A stretch of DNA of 64,000 nucleotides. Origin: Atherix ibis (lineage: Eukaryota > Arthropoda > Insecta > Diptera > Athericidae). The position numbers were made by a program, and so were the translations under genes. Each line of letters opens with the position of its first letter. Within the stretch, counting starts at the first letter, position 1. Below are positions 28,201-43,200 of this stretch, piece after piece. Location of the stretch: contig OY282607.1 of the NCBI GenBank assembly GCA_958298945.1, positions 50,569,020-50,633,019 of the forward strand. Reading direction: 5' to 3'. A model generated the notes under the pieces. That model was not told where the DNA came from, searched no databases, and saw only the letters and a list, made by a program, of their open reading frames with translations.

Positions 28201-31200
28201 AGGATTTAGATAGAATATCAATAAAACAAAAAAAAATATGCAGAAACATTAAAAAAGTTCTTAACAAAAACTAATTTCAATCTTGGATTAATTATAAGGT
28301 AACATTTTTTTCTCTTTTGTACTACCCAAAAAATATTTTAATAGTTTTCAATCTCAAGATGTGAATGAAAAATAAAATTACAAAAGCACCTGCTCAATAA
28401 TTTTATGCTTTTCTCCAATAAAAATAACTTTTAATGTGTCAGATAAACTGGAAAATAATTTTTTTTAATGAGAATATCTTCGATTAATTCTAGTTTTTTT
28501 TTTTTTAAATAATTTTAATAAATTAAATTAAATAAGAATTTTAAACAACAAATGAGAAAATTTTTTAAGAAAACTTCAATTAGAAAAACAAGAGTGTTAA
28601 TTTTCTTAGGGAAATTTTTGAAAAAATATAGTAGTTACAAAATTGTGCGCGCAATTTATTTGTAGGTTTATTATTTTATAAGAAAAATAAAACTCATTCC
28701 CCATTTCGATTTTCATCCTATTTCGATAGTCAAGACTCTAATCAAATTGCATCAAAGAAAATTATATATTAATAGTGTAAAATTGAATGATTTATACGGA
28801 AATATACTCTCGACTATTAAACTATTTAAGGAAATTGGAATACATTTATGATTGCGTCTTCACTCAATATTTGCGTTTTCACCTTTTTTTTCAAATATAT
28901 AATTTTTTTCAATATTTTTTTATATTGGAAATTAAAGTTATTTTATTTTAGTATATTTTTTCTTAAAGCTTTTTTGAATATTACCAAAACTAATCAAGAT
29001 AGTTCTCAGACAATATCATCGACGGCGTGACAACTGGGAGGGAGTTCAGTCTAGGTCTTCTGAATCAATTTCAGACGTTCCGGTTCTGTCCAAGTTGTTG
29101 AATCAAGTCCAGACATACATCTAAGTCGCCCAAGCCGTTAAGCTCATAATCGCAAAATTAAAAACCGAGCGAGTCTTATCTCCTCCTATCACTAAAGCCA
29201 TGCATCGGTTTATTCTTTCATGTTATGACTGACCTTTGATACCCTATTCCGTTATTTTCTTCTATCCGTATATTACCGGATTTTACGGCAAGTATTTCAC
29301 AACGTGTAGCCCAAATTATCCTACAGTCAGGATTATTTTCCGTCTCCTTGGCTGAGGACATTGGATATTTCGAACAATTCTGATAGTAGTCCGATTTTGC
29401 AAGTTGATCGTTGTCAGAATAATCAGTCTTATAATTTTTTTTTTAATTTTGAACTCTTTTTGGTTGTTAACTGTGGATATACTATGATTTTGAAGCTGCT
29501 ATAATTGTGTAGGTCTTTTTAATATAGACTGCCTCAGAGAGAAGATGAAATCTGTTGCAGATTTTCCTGGGCTTTTGCGGATGGCGCTCAGTGACGTAAT
29601 ACTTCTATAATTGGTGTACGCACCAATATCGTCGTTTTTGAGTATGGGTCCGGTGATAATACCCAGGGTCCGATGATTGGGCATTGATTCACTAACCATA
29701 TTTGGACCATTAATTGATGAGCTTTTGCATGTAACTCATTACCTTTATATTTTACAATTACCAAGTGATAGCATCGATTCCTGGTGGTTGCAGTATGTGA
29801 TCGTCATCTTTGATCGACGAACCATTCTAAGCATCTTTTTTTATAGTCATTACTATTCAAAGGCTCGTCAAAATGTTCTGAGGAGTCGAAAATCAGACCT
29901 GACTCTTTGCTGTAGCAAAATACGTAATGAGGTGTTATTATACCTCAAAGAATACTCGTATAATAAAATCCCTAGTCGATGGCAAACTTAAGTCAGTTTC
30001 AGTAAAATATCGCACCATATATAAATAAAATATTTTTATTCTAATCTGCTTGCACACAATTCTACCAAAAAAACTTTCAACTAAAGTGTATAAAATATCT
30101 AAGATAAAAAAATTTCAGTTAATGATGATGTCAGTAAAAACCGCTATTATAAAATTTGCAAAATTATGAAAGTTGCCCAAAACAATTTTCATCTGAGACG
30201 TTTCTTAATTTATTATCTAATTTAATTTAAATAAACTTACTTTCTACTCTCTCTATATATTGTCCTATAAGAACTGTAAACGAAATCAACTAATTCTATT
30301 CTTTATTAAATTAAAATTATTCAAAATAGAAGAAATATTAAAACAAATTTATTTTTAAATATAAGAAAATAAAAAAAAAATAACCTTAAAAATACTTTTT
30401 AATATTAGAGGTAAAAGTTAAAGAAATTAAAAAAAAAACTTCAATTTTATAACTTTCCTTTCGAAAAATTAATAAATAAATAACAGAAAAGACAGGAATA
30501 AAAAAATTGTATATAAGTAATAACCCCAAAAAATAAATTCAAAGCCAATAATACAACGTTACATTCAACTTAGCCCATCGTACGAATAAAGTGATGATGA
30601 TGATCGTGCTCAGGAAGTGTTCTGTCGACGTTGATGATACTCGGCAAATATGGATGGTTGTTGGATCCGTTAGCCATGACGACAAGAAAATCGCGCGAAC
30701 TATCGATAAAGACGACAGTGAAAACTGATCGTGCTCCGTCCCGTGTTCACACCCAACGAGACGGCCTTTGCACCGACCTTGCATATATTTTCGTTAACCA
30801 CATACACATACAAAAAATACCGTACATCGGATTTCTTCTCATGGTACTCCCCACAGAGATGGATACTATCCCATCGCCATGATCGCTATGATTTCTATAG
30901 TCGCCATGATCACTACGGTCGCCTAGTTCATATTTCTTGTAATACAAAGTTTGTGAGACCCTCAAAAGCAGCAGGCATGCCACAAATTATTATGCTGAGT
31001 TTCTTAAACAAACACGAATAATGATAACGACAACTATCACGCAAACTGTGTGCTTTTCGAAGGTGGAATGCGATCAGGCAATAAATAAACCCTAAGTCAA
31101 GCTTGCATGCGTTCAGTTTCTTAAAAAAAAATTTCATAAAATACCAGCTAAAGTGCAGGTGCATTACCGGTGCAATAACTTTTCGAAAAATTTAAATTAT

Positions 31201-34200
31201 TTTGCATACCTGCGTCCGTATGCACATTTACAAAAAACACATCTTGTTATGAATACATTTAGAGGTGATCGAATGGAAACATTATGACATTTAGTAAAAT
31301 TTTTTTTTTTTACGTTTTGCGAATCTATACTTATAATTTTGATACTCGTACTTCTCTAATAACTTAACTTAGTTCACTTAAATTTGTTTTTTCCTTTCTC
31401 AGATTATATTAAATTATATCGTTATGCTTAAAATAATATAATGGATTTTTCTTTATAAAAAAGCTTTCACGTTGATCTTCTGATTAAAAAAAACAATGCA
31501 ACTATGATTTATTAGCAATAAGAAAAATAGAATATTTTCTGTGAAGCTTTCTCAGAAGTTTTCCATTGTTTTATGGAAATTTTCCTCTTAACTCACAAAA
31601 ATTAAAAGCAATCTCCGTAAAAACAAAGACGTTGTTCAGAGTCGATTTATAAATATTCTTCTATTCGACAAAACAAGTAACTGATCGTGATCAAAATTTA
31701 GCTTAATAGTAAGTGTCTTTGTATTGAGACTCTGGAGTTAACTATCAATATTAAGTCTACCCAACTTTTGGTCTGTTAGAAAAAGTTATAAGAAAAGCCT
31801 TTGTCAAAGTATAACCAAGTACAAAAGTAAAACCAAGTATATATGTTAGATGCTCCGAATGGATACAATTTTAGTCAGCAGCAAAAGTAAGGTAAGAAAA
31901 AGTGAGGCAATTAGAGTAACCAACACCCTTTTGGACGGAACCTTACTCTATTTCCTCACTATATGTGTCAGTGTGCCAATAGCAAGGAGAATAGCTATTA
32001 GACTAGCCAGTGGAGCACATCGAACATCTTCGGTGGAATCCATACTGATAGGAACTGGTCGAAAATCTATCTCATTCTATCTTCAAAAAGCTCGCTTAAA
32101 TTTAATTTATAAACACCCATGCCTTCAATATTACCCCCTCCACACTTTAATCAAAAACATTGTCATCTCCCCCAGTTCAAAAAGGAATTCATCATCGCTT
32201 TTTTTATTAATATCCCACCTTGAAAGTAATTCATCCATCCTCCCCCTCGTTTTCCAAACTTCCCTTCTACACCCAGATTGGAAACCGTGGTTAGGAGCAA
32301 AGTTAAAAGTGTCTGCTTCTCTTGACAGTTTTAAGAAGACTTGTACTGATCCGTCCACATATAGGAAACTTTTCCTTGAACAGTTGGATGGATTAAAATA
32401 TCATCGTTTATTGTTCACGGATGCCGCTGCTGACAAAGATATTACACCTTTTTCGGTTCTCGAACTTTTTGCCTGCAGCACCCACGCACTATGTTGTGGA
32501 ATCTTCCCTTATAGGGCAGTTCCATATTACGGGGACCTGTGGGCTATCAAAACGGCAATTGAAATTGCAACCAATATTCCCAGCCAACAAAAGCGTTATT
32601 ATTTTTAGTGACAGTCTTGTCGCCCTTAAAGCTATTTGTGGCCCATTCGTCATAAATTACTTAGCAATAGGAATGTTGAGTTGCAATGGGTGCCAGGGCA
32701 TGTGGGAATTGTGGGTAATGGAAGTGCTGGCAAGTTGAATGGAGAAATACTCCGTCGACCAGTAATCACAGTCATTCCGTATTTGCCTCGTCTACTAACA
32801 GAATGGCAACAAACACCATTCGCAGAAACGATGACTGGACCAATATCGACACATTTTTGTCGACTTAATGGATAACCATGAATAAACCATACCGAAATTT
32901 TGGGCGCGGAAAATCCTCAGAATCCGGATTGGACATACTGCTCTTACTCATAACTGCCTTTTTGGTAACACCAAGCGTCCCTTATGCCAACCCTATGGCA
33001 CCCATTTCACTATCATCCACATTCTGCATGAATGCCACATAACCAAGAATTACCAAGCGCGAAAAGGATTCCTTCTATTATGGAGCTCCTGGATACAACA
33101 ACTCCATTCTCTAGTCTCCTATTTAAACTTCTACAACATAATAATATGCTCCACAAAATATAACATAACTCCCTATATTCTATTCTACTAACCACAGACC
33201 TCAAGGTCGTGGCGCTATGAAGTGGCCCCTGGCACATGTCTAAGGGACGTTACAAACAACAACAACAAAACCAAATATATAATTGCAGTTAGGTCGTTTT
33301 TCCTAAATTGATTAAAAGGTTAGTCGCTCTCCAAACAGCCGAAAAAAACATGCAGGGAAAAATTTCCCCTCGGAACTTCTCATCGAAAATTTCCTTTTTA
33401 TATAGAAATGTTAGTTACAACTGCATATACTTTGCAATAAGCAGATTTATTGAGGGAAGATAGAAAAACAAGGAGACTTGTAGGTCAAAACACCCATCAA
33501 TGACCCTCTATTTTGTAAATGTAAAAAATCTCGAAGTCATTTATGCTTTAAACGTCTATGTTTGCATAATAGAAAGGTGGGAGGGAATAGTTTTCTTCCT
33601 GAAGGAGTAGAAAAGTAGAAGAAACGCGAACTGAAATTATTATAACGAGGGAAGCATAGTTCATGATCGAATGGAAAATTGAGATCGTAATCAATAACAC
33701 TGTTTCGAAATAAAAGGAAGCTTTGACAATTGTTCGAAGGATTCAAGATTGTAAGGCTTAGTTGCGATTGGAATTATAATGCTTAGTCGACTTCCAAAAT
33801 TCAAATCCGTATGTCTCTTTTTAATGTCAATTTTTACCCACTGTCTAGGAGCCGTAGTAATGGTTTTTTATCGTCCATTAAGTTCACTTCTTTTCATTTT
33901 CGTATGACGGTTCCAGACTAACCGTTAATCGATTATAAGTCCAGGGTAGCGCACACTCGGGTTTTGTAGAATATTTATGCCATTTGGGGTTACATCAGGA
34001 TCGTATTCATGGCAAAGTGAAAAAGTAACATGAGTACATTTTTGCTCATTCACTATTCTAAAGAAGACTCCTAAAAAGTGGATGTGATTTTGTAAATTAG
34101 AAAAGATACGTGTATCATCCATATATTTGGGATTATGATATTTATTATAACAAATCTTTTTCTGAGAGACACCAGCAGAAGAATACTCAATATTTCCACC

Positions 34201-37200
34201 TTTTGAAGGTAACGGTCTAAGAGGTAGTATTGAAAATGTAGAAATAACGAGAAGGTAAGACTCGCTGTAGTTTCCAAGACAATCTAGGCTTTTGTCCTAA
34301 TTGAGCACGTTATGTAATCAACTGCCGCGTTCGAGAAGAGATTTTTGTACATAAGGGGCTTCTGTATGTACTCGTAATAGAGAAATTTAAGAATACTATT
34401 ATGACATATTAAATTCATTTATAGAAAAGGATCTCCAAATATTCCTTAAATTATCACTTTATTAATGATTGTTAATAAAATGAAACTAAATAGGCTAAAA
34501 TGAATCAAACATTTAATTCGTGTTGAATCAAATTCTTGTCCGAGAGTGGCTACATCGATGGTAGTGCCTTCAAAAAAGCAAAATCGTTACGCAGGGGTCA
34601 GGACAAACATTGTCTTGAAGCACCTCCACTACAAGACCGAGTCATTTGGATGTATTTGATTTAACAAATCAAGAACGGACTTCTGGTAATTATTTGACTT
34701 GATCTAGGTTATTAAGTATATTGTAGTGGCCAAAATTAGTTTAAGCAAAATTCGCTTAAATATTAGATTTTTGTCTGACAATTTTTTACCAAAGATTCTA
34801 TGTGAGTTTTTCAACAAAAAACCAATATGGCATCCCTGGGAGAAGCCTTCTCTCATTCCTTATAAAAAATATTGTTAATTGTGGTTGATAAAAAGTACTA
34901 TTAATTATGACAATTACTTTTATCGAAATGAAAAATGAACTATATTTTTTATAAACTATCTTTTTGGTCGTATTATTGTAGCCTGAGATTTATTTCTTAT
35001 AAAAAAAGCTCTCGATGAGTCTAGGTAAAAAGTAATCTTTTATTATTAAAGTAAAATAAAAATTCCTGTTTAATACTCAAGCATGACTATGCATAAACGT
35101 AATTATTTAATTCACCACCATTTCAATTATTTTTTTTTAATCATAAATTAATAGCGAAAGTTTTTAACGTAAAGGTAATTAACATCTCACGTGTGTGCTG
35201 GCTTGAACGGCGGAGAAGAGTTTAAAAAATACTAAAAACTAATGTTCATGATAGTATACACGTATTTTGGTGAGCATAAATTTTCTTTGAGTAAAAGCTG
35301 AAAATAATGTGAATTTACTTGTGAAGAATATCCAAATTAGTATGAATAGACTCGCGATTTATTGAAATCCCCAGCCCAGAATCGAGTGAATGTGAATTGA
35401 AATGAAATAAATTGATGATTACCAGGAGAAAGCCCCTTGATCAGATCGATTGGCAATGAAGGAATTTTCCGCCGATTGTCGACCGGTGATCGTCCGCCAT
35501 TTGAAGGCTGATTCTAGATGCTGGAACTTAAAGTGTATAGCCTAAGATCTGTACACCTGTTGGTTAAATGTCAGTTACTATAAGCGAAAGACACATCGAT
35601 CGTTCCAAACAGACATGAAAGTTGTAAGTTGTTTTAATTTGATACTTAATTATATGACAGCGGACGGAATAATGTGGACGGATAGGCGGTCGACACAACG
35701 AGCAACTGCAATTTGTACTCGACGTTCATTTATAGTGACATTCGTATTTTGTATTTTATGTTTAGTGTTTTGTGTTTTCTGTTTTGTATGTGGTTCTACT
35801 ACTATATGGGCTCAATCCCCGAACCCCGGTAAGTCTTGTACAAGCTGACGATGTCGAAAAACCACAGTTCAGACCTCAAACACCGAAACATAGTTACTGC
35901 TGTTTCAGCTCCCAACGCCGACAGGTTTTCTTGCCATCGACACAAGAATTTCTTAATAATTTAATGAGAGATGAAGTTCAAAATGCCTTGCGGAATTTCT
36001 TGGACAAGTTGACGCCTGCGGAATTATTCGCTCATACTAGTAGTATAGCGTCGTCGCAATGCCAAACTAGACTGCTGCTCCCCTGCTACCGCGTTTTAAT
36101 GCCACTACCCGTTTCTACACTTACAGTACAAACCAATACCTGTACGATAATCTTTTGCAGACATATTCGCGTATTGAGAAAAAATTTAATAACAAATTAT
36201 AAATAAAACTAGTTCAAATCGGAAATCAACATAAAAATGCACAATTTAAACTGTAGCCTGAATAGATTTTCTATTCTAATATTTCGCTCCTGTCATAATT
36301 AATATTTTTCAAAATCTTTTACAATGACTAAAAAAAATACGATAATATCATAAATAGACATATTTCTTAAATTTTTCTTATTATAAAAAATATATTTATT
36401 AAAACAATTATATATAATTATTAGCAAATAACATCAATTATTAAAGAGAATTGAAAAAAAAATGAATTTGGGACAAAAACAAAACAAGTTAAATGCATAA
36501 AATTCATTTAAAGTCATTACTTACTAATTGGAAATGAGGTGGTTTTGATGAAGTTTTTTTTAAATATTAAACATTTTCTTTAACCTTATAGAAGTTTGTA
36601 TGTCAACATTTAAAAAAAATTGTATTGACGTTAAATTGTATAACAAAGGATTGTCAAAGTTGTTAAAAGACTACACTTTAGAAGGACCCTTACTTATATT
36701 GAACAAATTAATGCTGTAAATAAAATTGAATAAATGTTAATAAATAGTCTAAACAGTGCATGGCATAGTTTCTTATCGTAATTCAAAATAGTTGATTATG
36801 TGACGTAATTAGTTATTGAAATTCAAAAAAATTGGGGAGATATCGATAAGTGTTTCCCCCACAATGCTTGTCATGTACACCACAGCGGCCAAAGCGGTGT
36901 ACATGACAAGCATTGGACTTGGCAAAGAAACGTACTCGCAACGGAGTGAATGTGGAAATTTGGATGTATGGGGTCCGGGAGGTATCGATTGATCATGCGC
37001 AAAGGTGCTCGAAACGATATTTCGAGTAGCAGAGTGAATGATGGGTATACAAATAATTGGGAGGATAGTGTGAACGCATTAATGGATGAATTGTTTCCTG
37101 GGACTGAAAGGCAAGAGGAAGTGTATGTTGGCAGGATGTACCCCCTGGCCTTTCAATGGGATGAGATTGAATGTTCTGTGTGGAGCACGAAAGTGATAAG

Positions 37201-40200
37201 TGCCCCAGAATTAGATGGCGTGACTGGTAAAATGATCAGGAGTGTTTGGTGGACTATTCCCGCACATATAAGCAGCCTATACGGTGAATGCCTGGAGAGT
37301 GGTGTATTTGCGAGTGAATGGAAATTAGGAGACGTGATTACCCTTCCCAAGCCTCCGGACGGGATACGGACTGACCCGTCCTCCTATAAGCCGATATGCT
37401 TATAGGAGGACGGGTCAGTCGGGTGGATGATGGTACACCGGATGAATGAGAAGTTGGCAGACTTCAATGTATCCAGCTCTCAGTATGTATTTACGAAAGG
37501 TAAATCTACTGAGGACGCTTGGATATGTGTGAGACGGCATGCTGCTGATCAAAGTGAGAATAAGTACGTATGCGGTGTGTTTGTGGATTTTTGGAATGCG
37601 TTCAACTGCCTGCGATGGGATTGCATTATTGAGCGGCTTGAGGAGATTTAATGTGAAGAAACTACTTTCTGGCGAAGTTACTTCCATGAAAGGTATGCGG
37701 CCGTGAGTGGAAACAATGAGAGCGTTGTTCGCCAGATGGTGGGTGACTGCCCACAGGCATCTGTGGCCGACCCCGCCATCTGGAATATGATGATGAACGG
37801 TCTCTTGGTGCAGTTAGAGGAGACCGGTTGCAGTGTGATCACATATGCAGATGCTCTTCTGCTTCTTATTGAGTTGGGGAGTAGGTATGCGGTAGAGGGA
37901 GCGGGAAGCCGATATATGCAGATGGTGTCTGAATGGGGGAATAGAATGGGAGTGAATGTTTCAGAAAGGAAAACTGTGTGTATATTGTTGAAGGGTTTTT
38001 TGGCGCCCAGTAGGTCGCCCAATATTCGTTTAGAGTCGGTCGGGGTCCGATACACGCGGGAAGTACGTTACCTTAGAGTAAAGGTTGAAGAGAGACTGAA
38101 CTTTCGGTCTCACTTGCACCATATAAGGTAGGGCGTGGCCGGTTTGGTTGGCATGCTGGTGCGAGTATTTCGCTAAGAATGGGACTTCGATCCAGAGCGG
38201 TAAAAGTCCTGTACAGGGGTGAGTTTGTTCCGTGTGTCATGTATGCGTCGTGTGTATGGGGTGCCATTATGTGCTACCAGTATGCAAGGGTAGGCACATA
38301 TTCAGTTCAGCGTTTGGCTTTGTATGCATGTTTGAATGTATGTAGAACCTTGTCAACCGATGCGATGCAGGTTGTCATAGGAGAAATTCCTTGGGACCTG
38401 GAGGTGATGCGTTGAAATTTCCACTATCGTCTACGGTGGGGCATCCCGCTTGCTGGTTGTCCAGTTATGAATGAAGATTTTCAGGATCTTAGTTCACGCC
38501 AGCGGCGTGTACTCGTCCTCAACAGAATGTATGAAATTTGGCAACGTCGATGGAATGAAAGTGTGAATGAAAACATTCATTTTGGATGTGAGCTTTGCAT
38601 CTGCGGATGGATTTGTATTTGGTCTGTACCTTGGGTATTTACTCACGGTTCATGGCAGTATGGATGGATTCCGGTACGGGCGTTATCTGGCTGCAGAAGC
38701 TAGATGCCCTAGTGAGGTGATGGAGGAGAGTGCCAAGCACCTTCTCAGTAAGTGTGTTCTGTACGGGGATTTGCATGACTTAGGTGCATGTGGAATCGTG
38801 GTGAATGATGAGAATGTGTATGTGAGTGGTGTGTTAGGTATGAAAGAAAGGTATGAATGCCTTAATAGATTTGCCGTGGCACTTTTTGAAAGGAGACCGA
38901 GAATGGTGTGTGAATGAGTGTGTGAATGCCACGCAAGGTGGCTACAACCGGGTGAAAGACCAAGGTCGATTCCGATTGTACTTTCGGGTCTTGGCGAACC
39001 CGCGTACCTGAGCTGGCTCAGTGGTGTCTTAGGATTTACAAGATTACTTACCGTACCTCAATGAGCAGAGTATTCTTAAAACAAAATTGGTACTACATGA
39101 ATCGGGGTGTCCCATTGTGTTAAAATACACTGTGCCCGATAATGATGAGGTGACTTAGGCAGCAACGTAGTGGCTGTGGTTATTACCCATATCGCGGTTA
39201 GAGTCTCCGGATCGTTAGTGGCGAGGCTATCTAAACCTCTAATATCATAAGCAATGACAGCGCCCGAAATAATTATCAGTATCTCACTGATAATTATCTC
39301 GGGCGCTGTCACTGCTTATGATATTAGAGGTTTAGATAGGCCTCACCACTTATAGTTGGAGTAATCAGCTTGTAACTGGTTACTGACTGTAAACTGCTAG
39401 TAATGGTGTTACGTTGATTGAGCGTAACTCAATCCCTATGATCGTTACAGAAATTACATTTTCAGGGGATTAGATTAAGGCCTGCTTAATCCGCCAATTC
39501 CAGGTGCCTCAAAGTCAGTTATGGAAATTCATATGTGCTAAATTATAGTTATTAAAATTCCTTAAAACGTAGATGTTAGTATAAAAGTATTTATAATATT
39601 ATTATTACAATAATTATTTATTGTTATTCATTTTATTAAAAATGCTCTAGAGATCTATACAGTGTATGGGATCATCAAGTTCATTATCATATTTATGCTG
39701 CAGGCTGCCCTTTTTTCATTCTTTCTTCCTGGTGAATATTCTTTATTACTCAGGACGCATATTCAGCTACTGCACCCCGACTATTTTCTACACTTGCTAA
39801 AGTAGAGATATGGGAATAACACATATTCCGCAGCCTCGATGGTGAGCGGACAATTAGGGCATGTTGCACCAACTTCCACCTTTATGCTATGGGCATACAT
39901 TTGGTATCAATATCACGTAGTATCGATAATACGTTGAATAACATATACGTGACACCTCATACCAGCTACCATACATACTAACTGAAAAAGCTCGGGACTG
40001 CGTAGAATATCATAGAGCTTAGAACTGTGAATAGATGTCTGCGTCGGCTCTGTCTGTGCCCTCTGTGCTTAGGCATAATCCTTGCTAAGGCATTCACAAC
40101 CCGACTATCCTTTTCAGCAGTGATTGTCAGGTTAACCTGGCATCTATCTGAACTCTCAGGTATCGTGGCGATGGCAGCGAGATAATATGGTATACATTTA

Positions 40201-43200
40201 TCTCGAAGCTGCCTTGCTTTTTTTATCAGCAATTTCCAGTCTCATGGTAATAGCTAGCACCGGCATCATATATGGTTTAGGTGATCTGATTCGCCAGCGA
40301 TCGTCGCAATATTATCATCGGGAGTTTTATCATAATAATCCTTAGCAATGGGTCAAGTTATTAGCCTTGCGGAACTCCACCACTGATGCTATATGTTTTC
40401 ATCCCACTTTCAATAAATATATCAGCATTTTTTTCTAAGATCTTCTTAATTATCCTTCTGATATACTTTGAATTTTTCAGGCGGCAAAGTGTGAAAAAAA
40501 TACAGTTACATTTTGCCGAGTTGAGCGCGTTCTTGACATCCAGTGTAACAATAGCGCAGTATTGCTTAATACCTTATTTCCACCGCTTTTTTTTAACTGC
40601 CTTATGGACCATATCAAGTACAGTGTATATGGCATCCACCTTTGATCTAGCCTTTCTGAATCTACATTAGTTTCTTGATTGACCATCTTGCCTCTAGGAA
40701 TATAACTCCCAACACTTTACCGGCAGTATTCAACAAACAAATAGAATAGTACGAGGCTTGGTCATTGGATGGTTTCTTACGCTTTGGTAGAAGGAGAAGC
40801 ACTTACTGTATTAGTATCGGTCTGTCTCATACGTCTAACAACCATCTTTATTTATTTTTCACTTGAAACTGATGTATGTGATCTAGCGCATGCAAATCAT
40901 TTCCATGGATCAATCTGTGAAGATAGTAATATCCCTTAACTTTCTTTATCCGGAAAAGATTCATCACTTCGTGAAAAATATATCATCCCAATTTGTACTC
41001 GAGTAACATTATTCATTAGTAGTCTCATTGCATTTGAATTTTTGAATTCAAAATTTGAAATGCTATCGCTACAGTTATCAAACAATCGTTGCACCATATT
41101 CAGCTAGCTCTTATTGATGAGAATTGTAGTTAATTGCAGACATATCACTGATCCATATGTAGTTAAAGGTCTTATAATCATATAGTCAGATACTAAACAT
41201 ACTTTCGAATAACTTCAAATCAGTCAAGCAATAAAAATTCTATATAAAAACTGTTGTCTACTGAGCAGCTGAACATTAAGCACTATTTCAAATTGATAAC
41301 AAACAACATACGATGATCTTATTAAAAAGTTATTTTTTTTAATAATTATTATGTAAGTATATCTAAAATGTAAAAAGAAAAATGTTCGCTATTCTCATGG
41401 AAGTTTTGTTTTCAACAAACATTTTTAACTATAAATAATGAATATTGACGAGCTTAGCGATTTAGCAGCTTCCTCAATGAATTCGTTTTCTTCATATTAG
41501 TTAAATTCTATGCGAGTTTATTTCTACTAAAATTTACATAATCTTATTAAAATGGAAAAGTCATGCATTTATTGGCAAAATGACAGAGTTTTCCATCAAT
41601 AGTCCAACTTTAACGGGAAAAATCAACGGTCACCGTTGAAGTGAATTTGAGGTAAATTGGTTGAAATGAAACAATAAACACCTTTTGAAATTCTCGATTG
41701 CATTTAATTAGAGTGTATTTATTGATATTTAATAGTACACAATGTATATTTTTGCTGAACGAATGCAAAGTGCAATTAAACAGCAGAAAAATTATTAAAT
41801 CAACTTTGCTTCACGTCAGAAATTTACTACTTTCTCAATAAATTAAACAACGCTTTTGCCATTTAAACTGATAGAAAATTCAATTAATTACGAGAACAGT
41901 GTTGTTTTAGTTAAGTTTTATATTAGGGATAAAAAAATTTTCTTTATTCTATTTAATTATGATAAATGGTCAAATTAAAAACAGGCAATTTAGTAGAAAA
42001 AATTTAAGCTAATCTCTCAACTGGAAATAAATTATTAGAATGGGATACTTACTCATAGAGGGTACTTACTTATATATACAATGGATTCTTGTCCCAGTAC
42101 ATCAACTATAAACGACATATTTGAAAGCATCTTTTGGGAAAAAATCAGCACTTTTTGATATAAAAAAGGCATTTTACTAAAACTTTGACCAAATTAAATG
42201 TGCTTCAGCAACTCAATAAATAAAAAAAGAGGTCTGTAAATGCTTCAACCTCTTGCCTATTTTTATATTTGTAACATATTGCGAACAATTTATTCTCTGG
42301 TACAAAAAGGCTTTTTCTTCCTTTACAAAGAAAAAAAAACCATTAAATAGTTGCTAACTATCAAAATTTGAAATGAACTAAATTTCACATTGAAATGACG
42401 CAAATTCATATAATCTAGATTCATAATCGACACAGTATAAGAACAAGGCAATTGAAAAAAAAGCAATTTAAAGAGTGGGTGGCTCAATGAAACATAGTCA
42501 AAAATGGCACTGATTACGAGTATAATTTGGTTTTGCACAAATCAGACTATTTTCTGAGAATTCTGTTTTTCGCCTATTAGAGTTATTCATTAAATAATAT
42601 TGAACTTTTTTTTATTGACTATATGATTGTTTTTAAGGGTCTGAATATTCAAATTTTAAAACTTTTTCATTTTTAACATTTTCCATTAATAATTCTCAAT
42701 TATAATTAATTTTCAAAAATATTTAAAAATATTGTCAAATTAAATTAATTACATTTTAAAATTTCAAAATAAAAATAGTTTCTTCTTCTTTTTTAACTAT
42801 CATAAACTAGTGTAGTAAGTTCTTTCTTGTTAACATTTTGCGTCATTGGTAAGATGTGGAATTTTATCTGTTTTAACCATTTATCAATCAACCCAGATTC
42901 ACGTTAATATCTAAGGCTATTAGTGTTAGCCAGTGAAAATGTTTATTTTCGTAGTTATGGGATAGAGCACAGTTAAGTGAACCTTCTGATACGAGAAATT
43001 GAAAGTCCTTAATGCTTGAGTTTTGTTTTAATTCTGAATTTTTATTTAATAATTCTTACCATTTATACATAATTTGCAGTAAAGTACCTAACCTTCACAG
43101 TAAGCGCCAACGGTTAATTTTCGTCAAAATGTGAAATGGAAAACGGCATCCCACAAGGATCTCCTCTATCTACGATCTTATTCAATATATATATTCGCTC

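Noticed and set aside
30539..31164. Several overlapping 78-96-codon frames on both strands
   Set aside because: No family resemblance, mutually overlapping in all directions, and no splice or promoter support.
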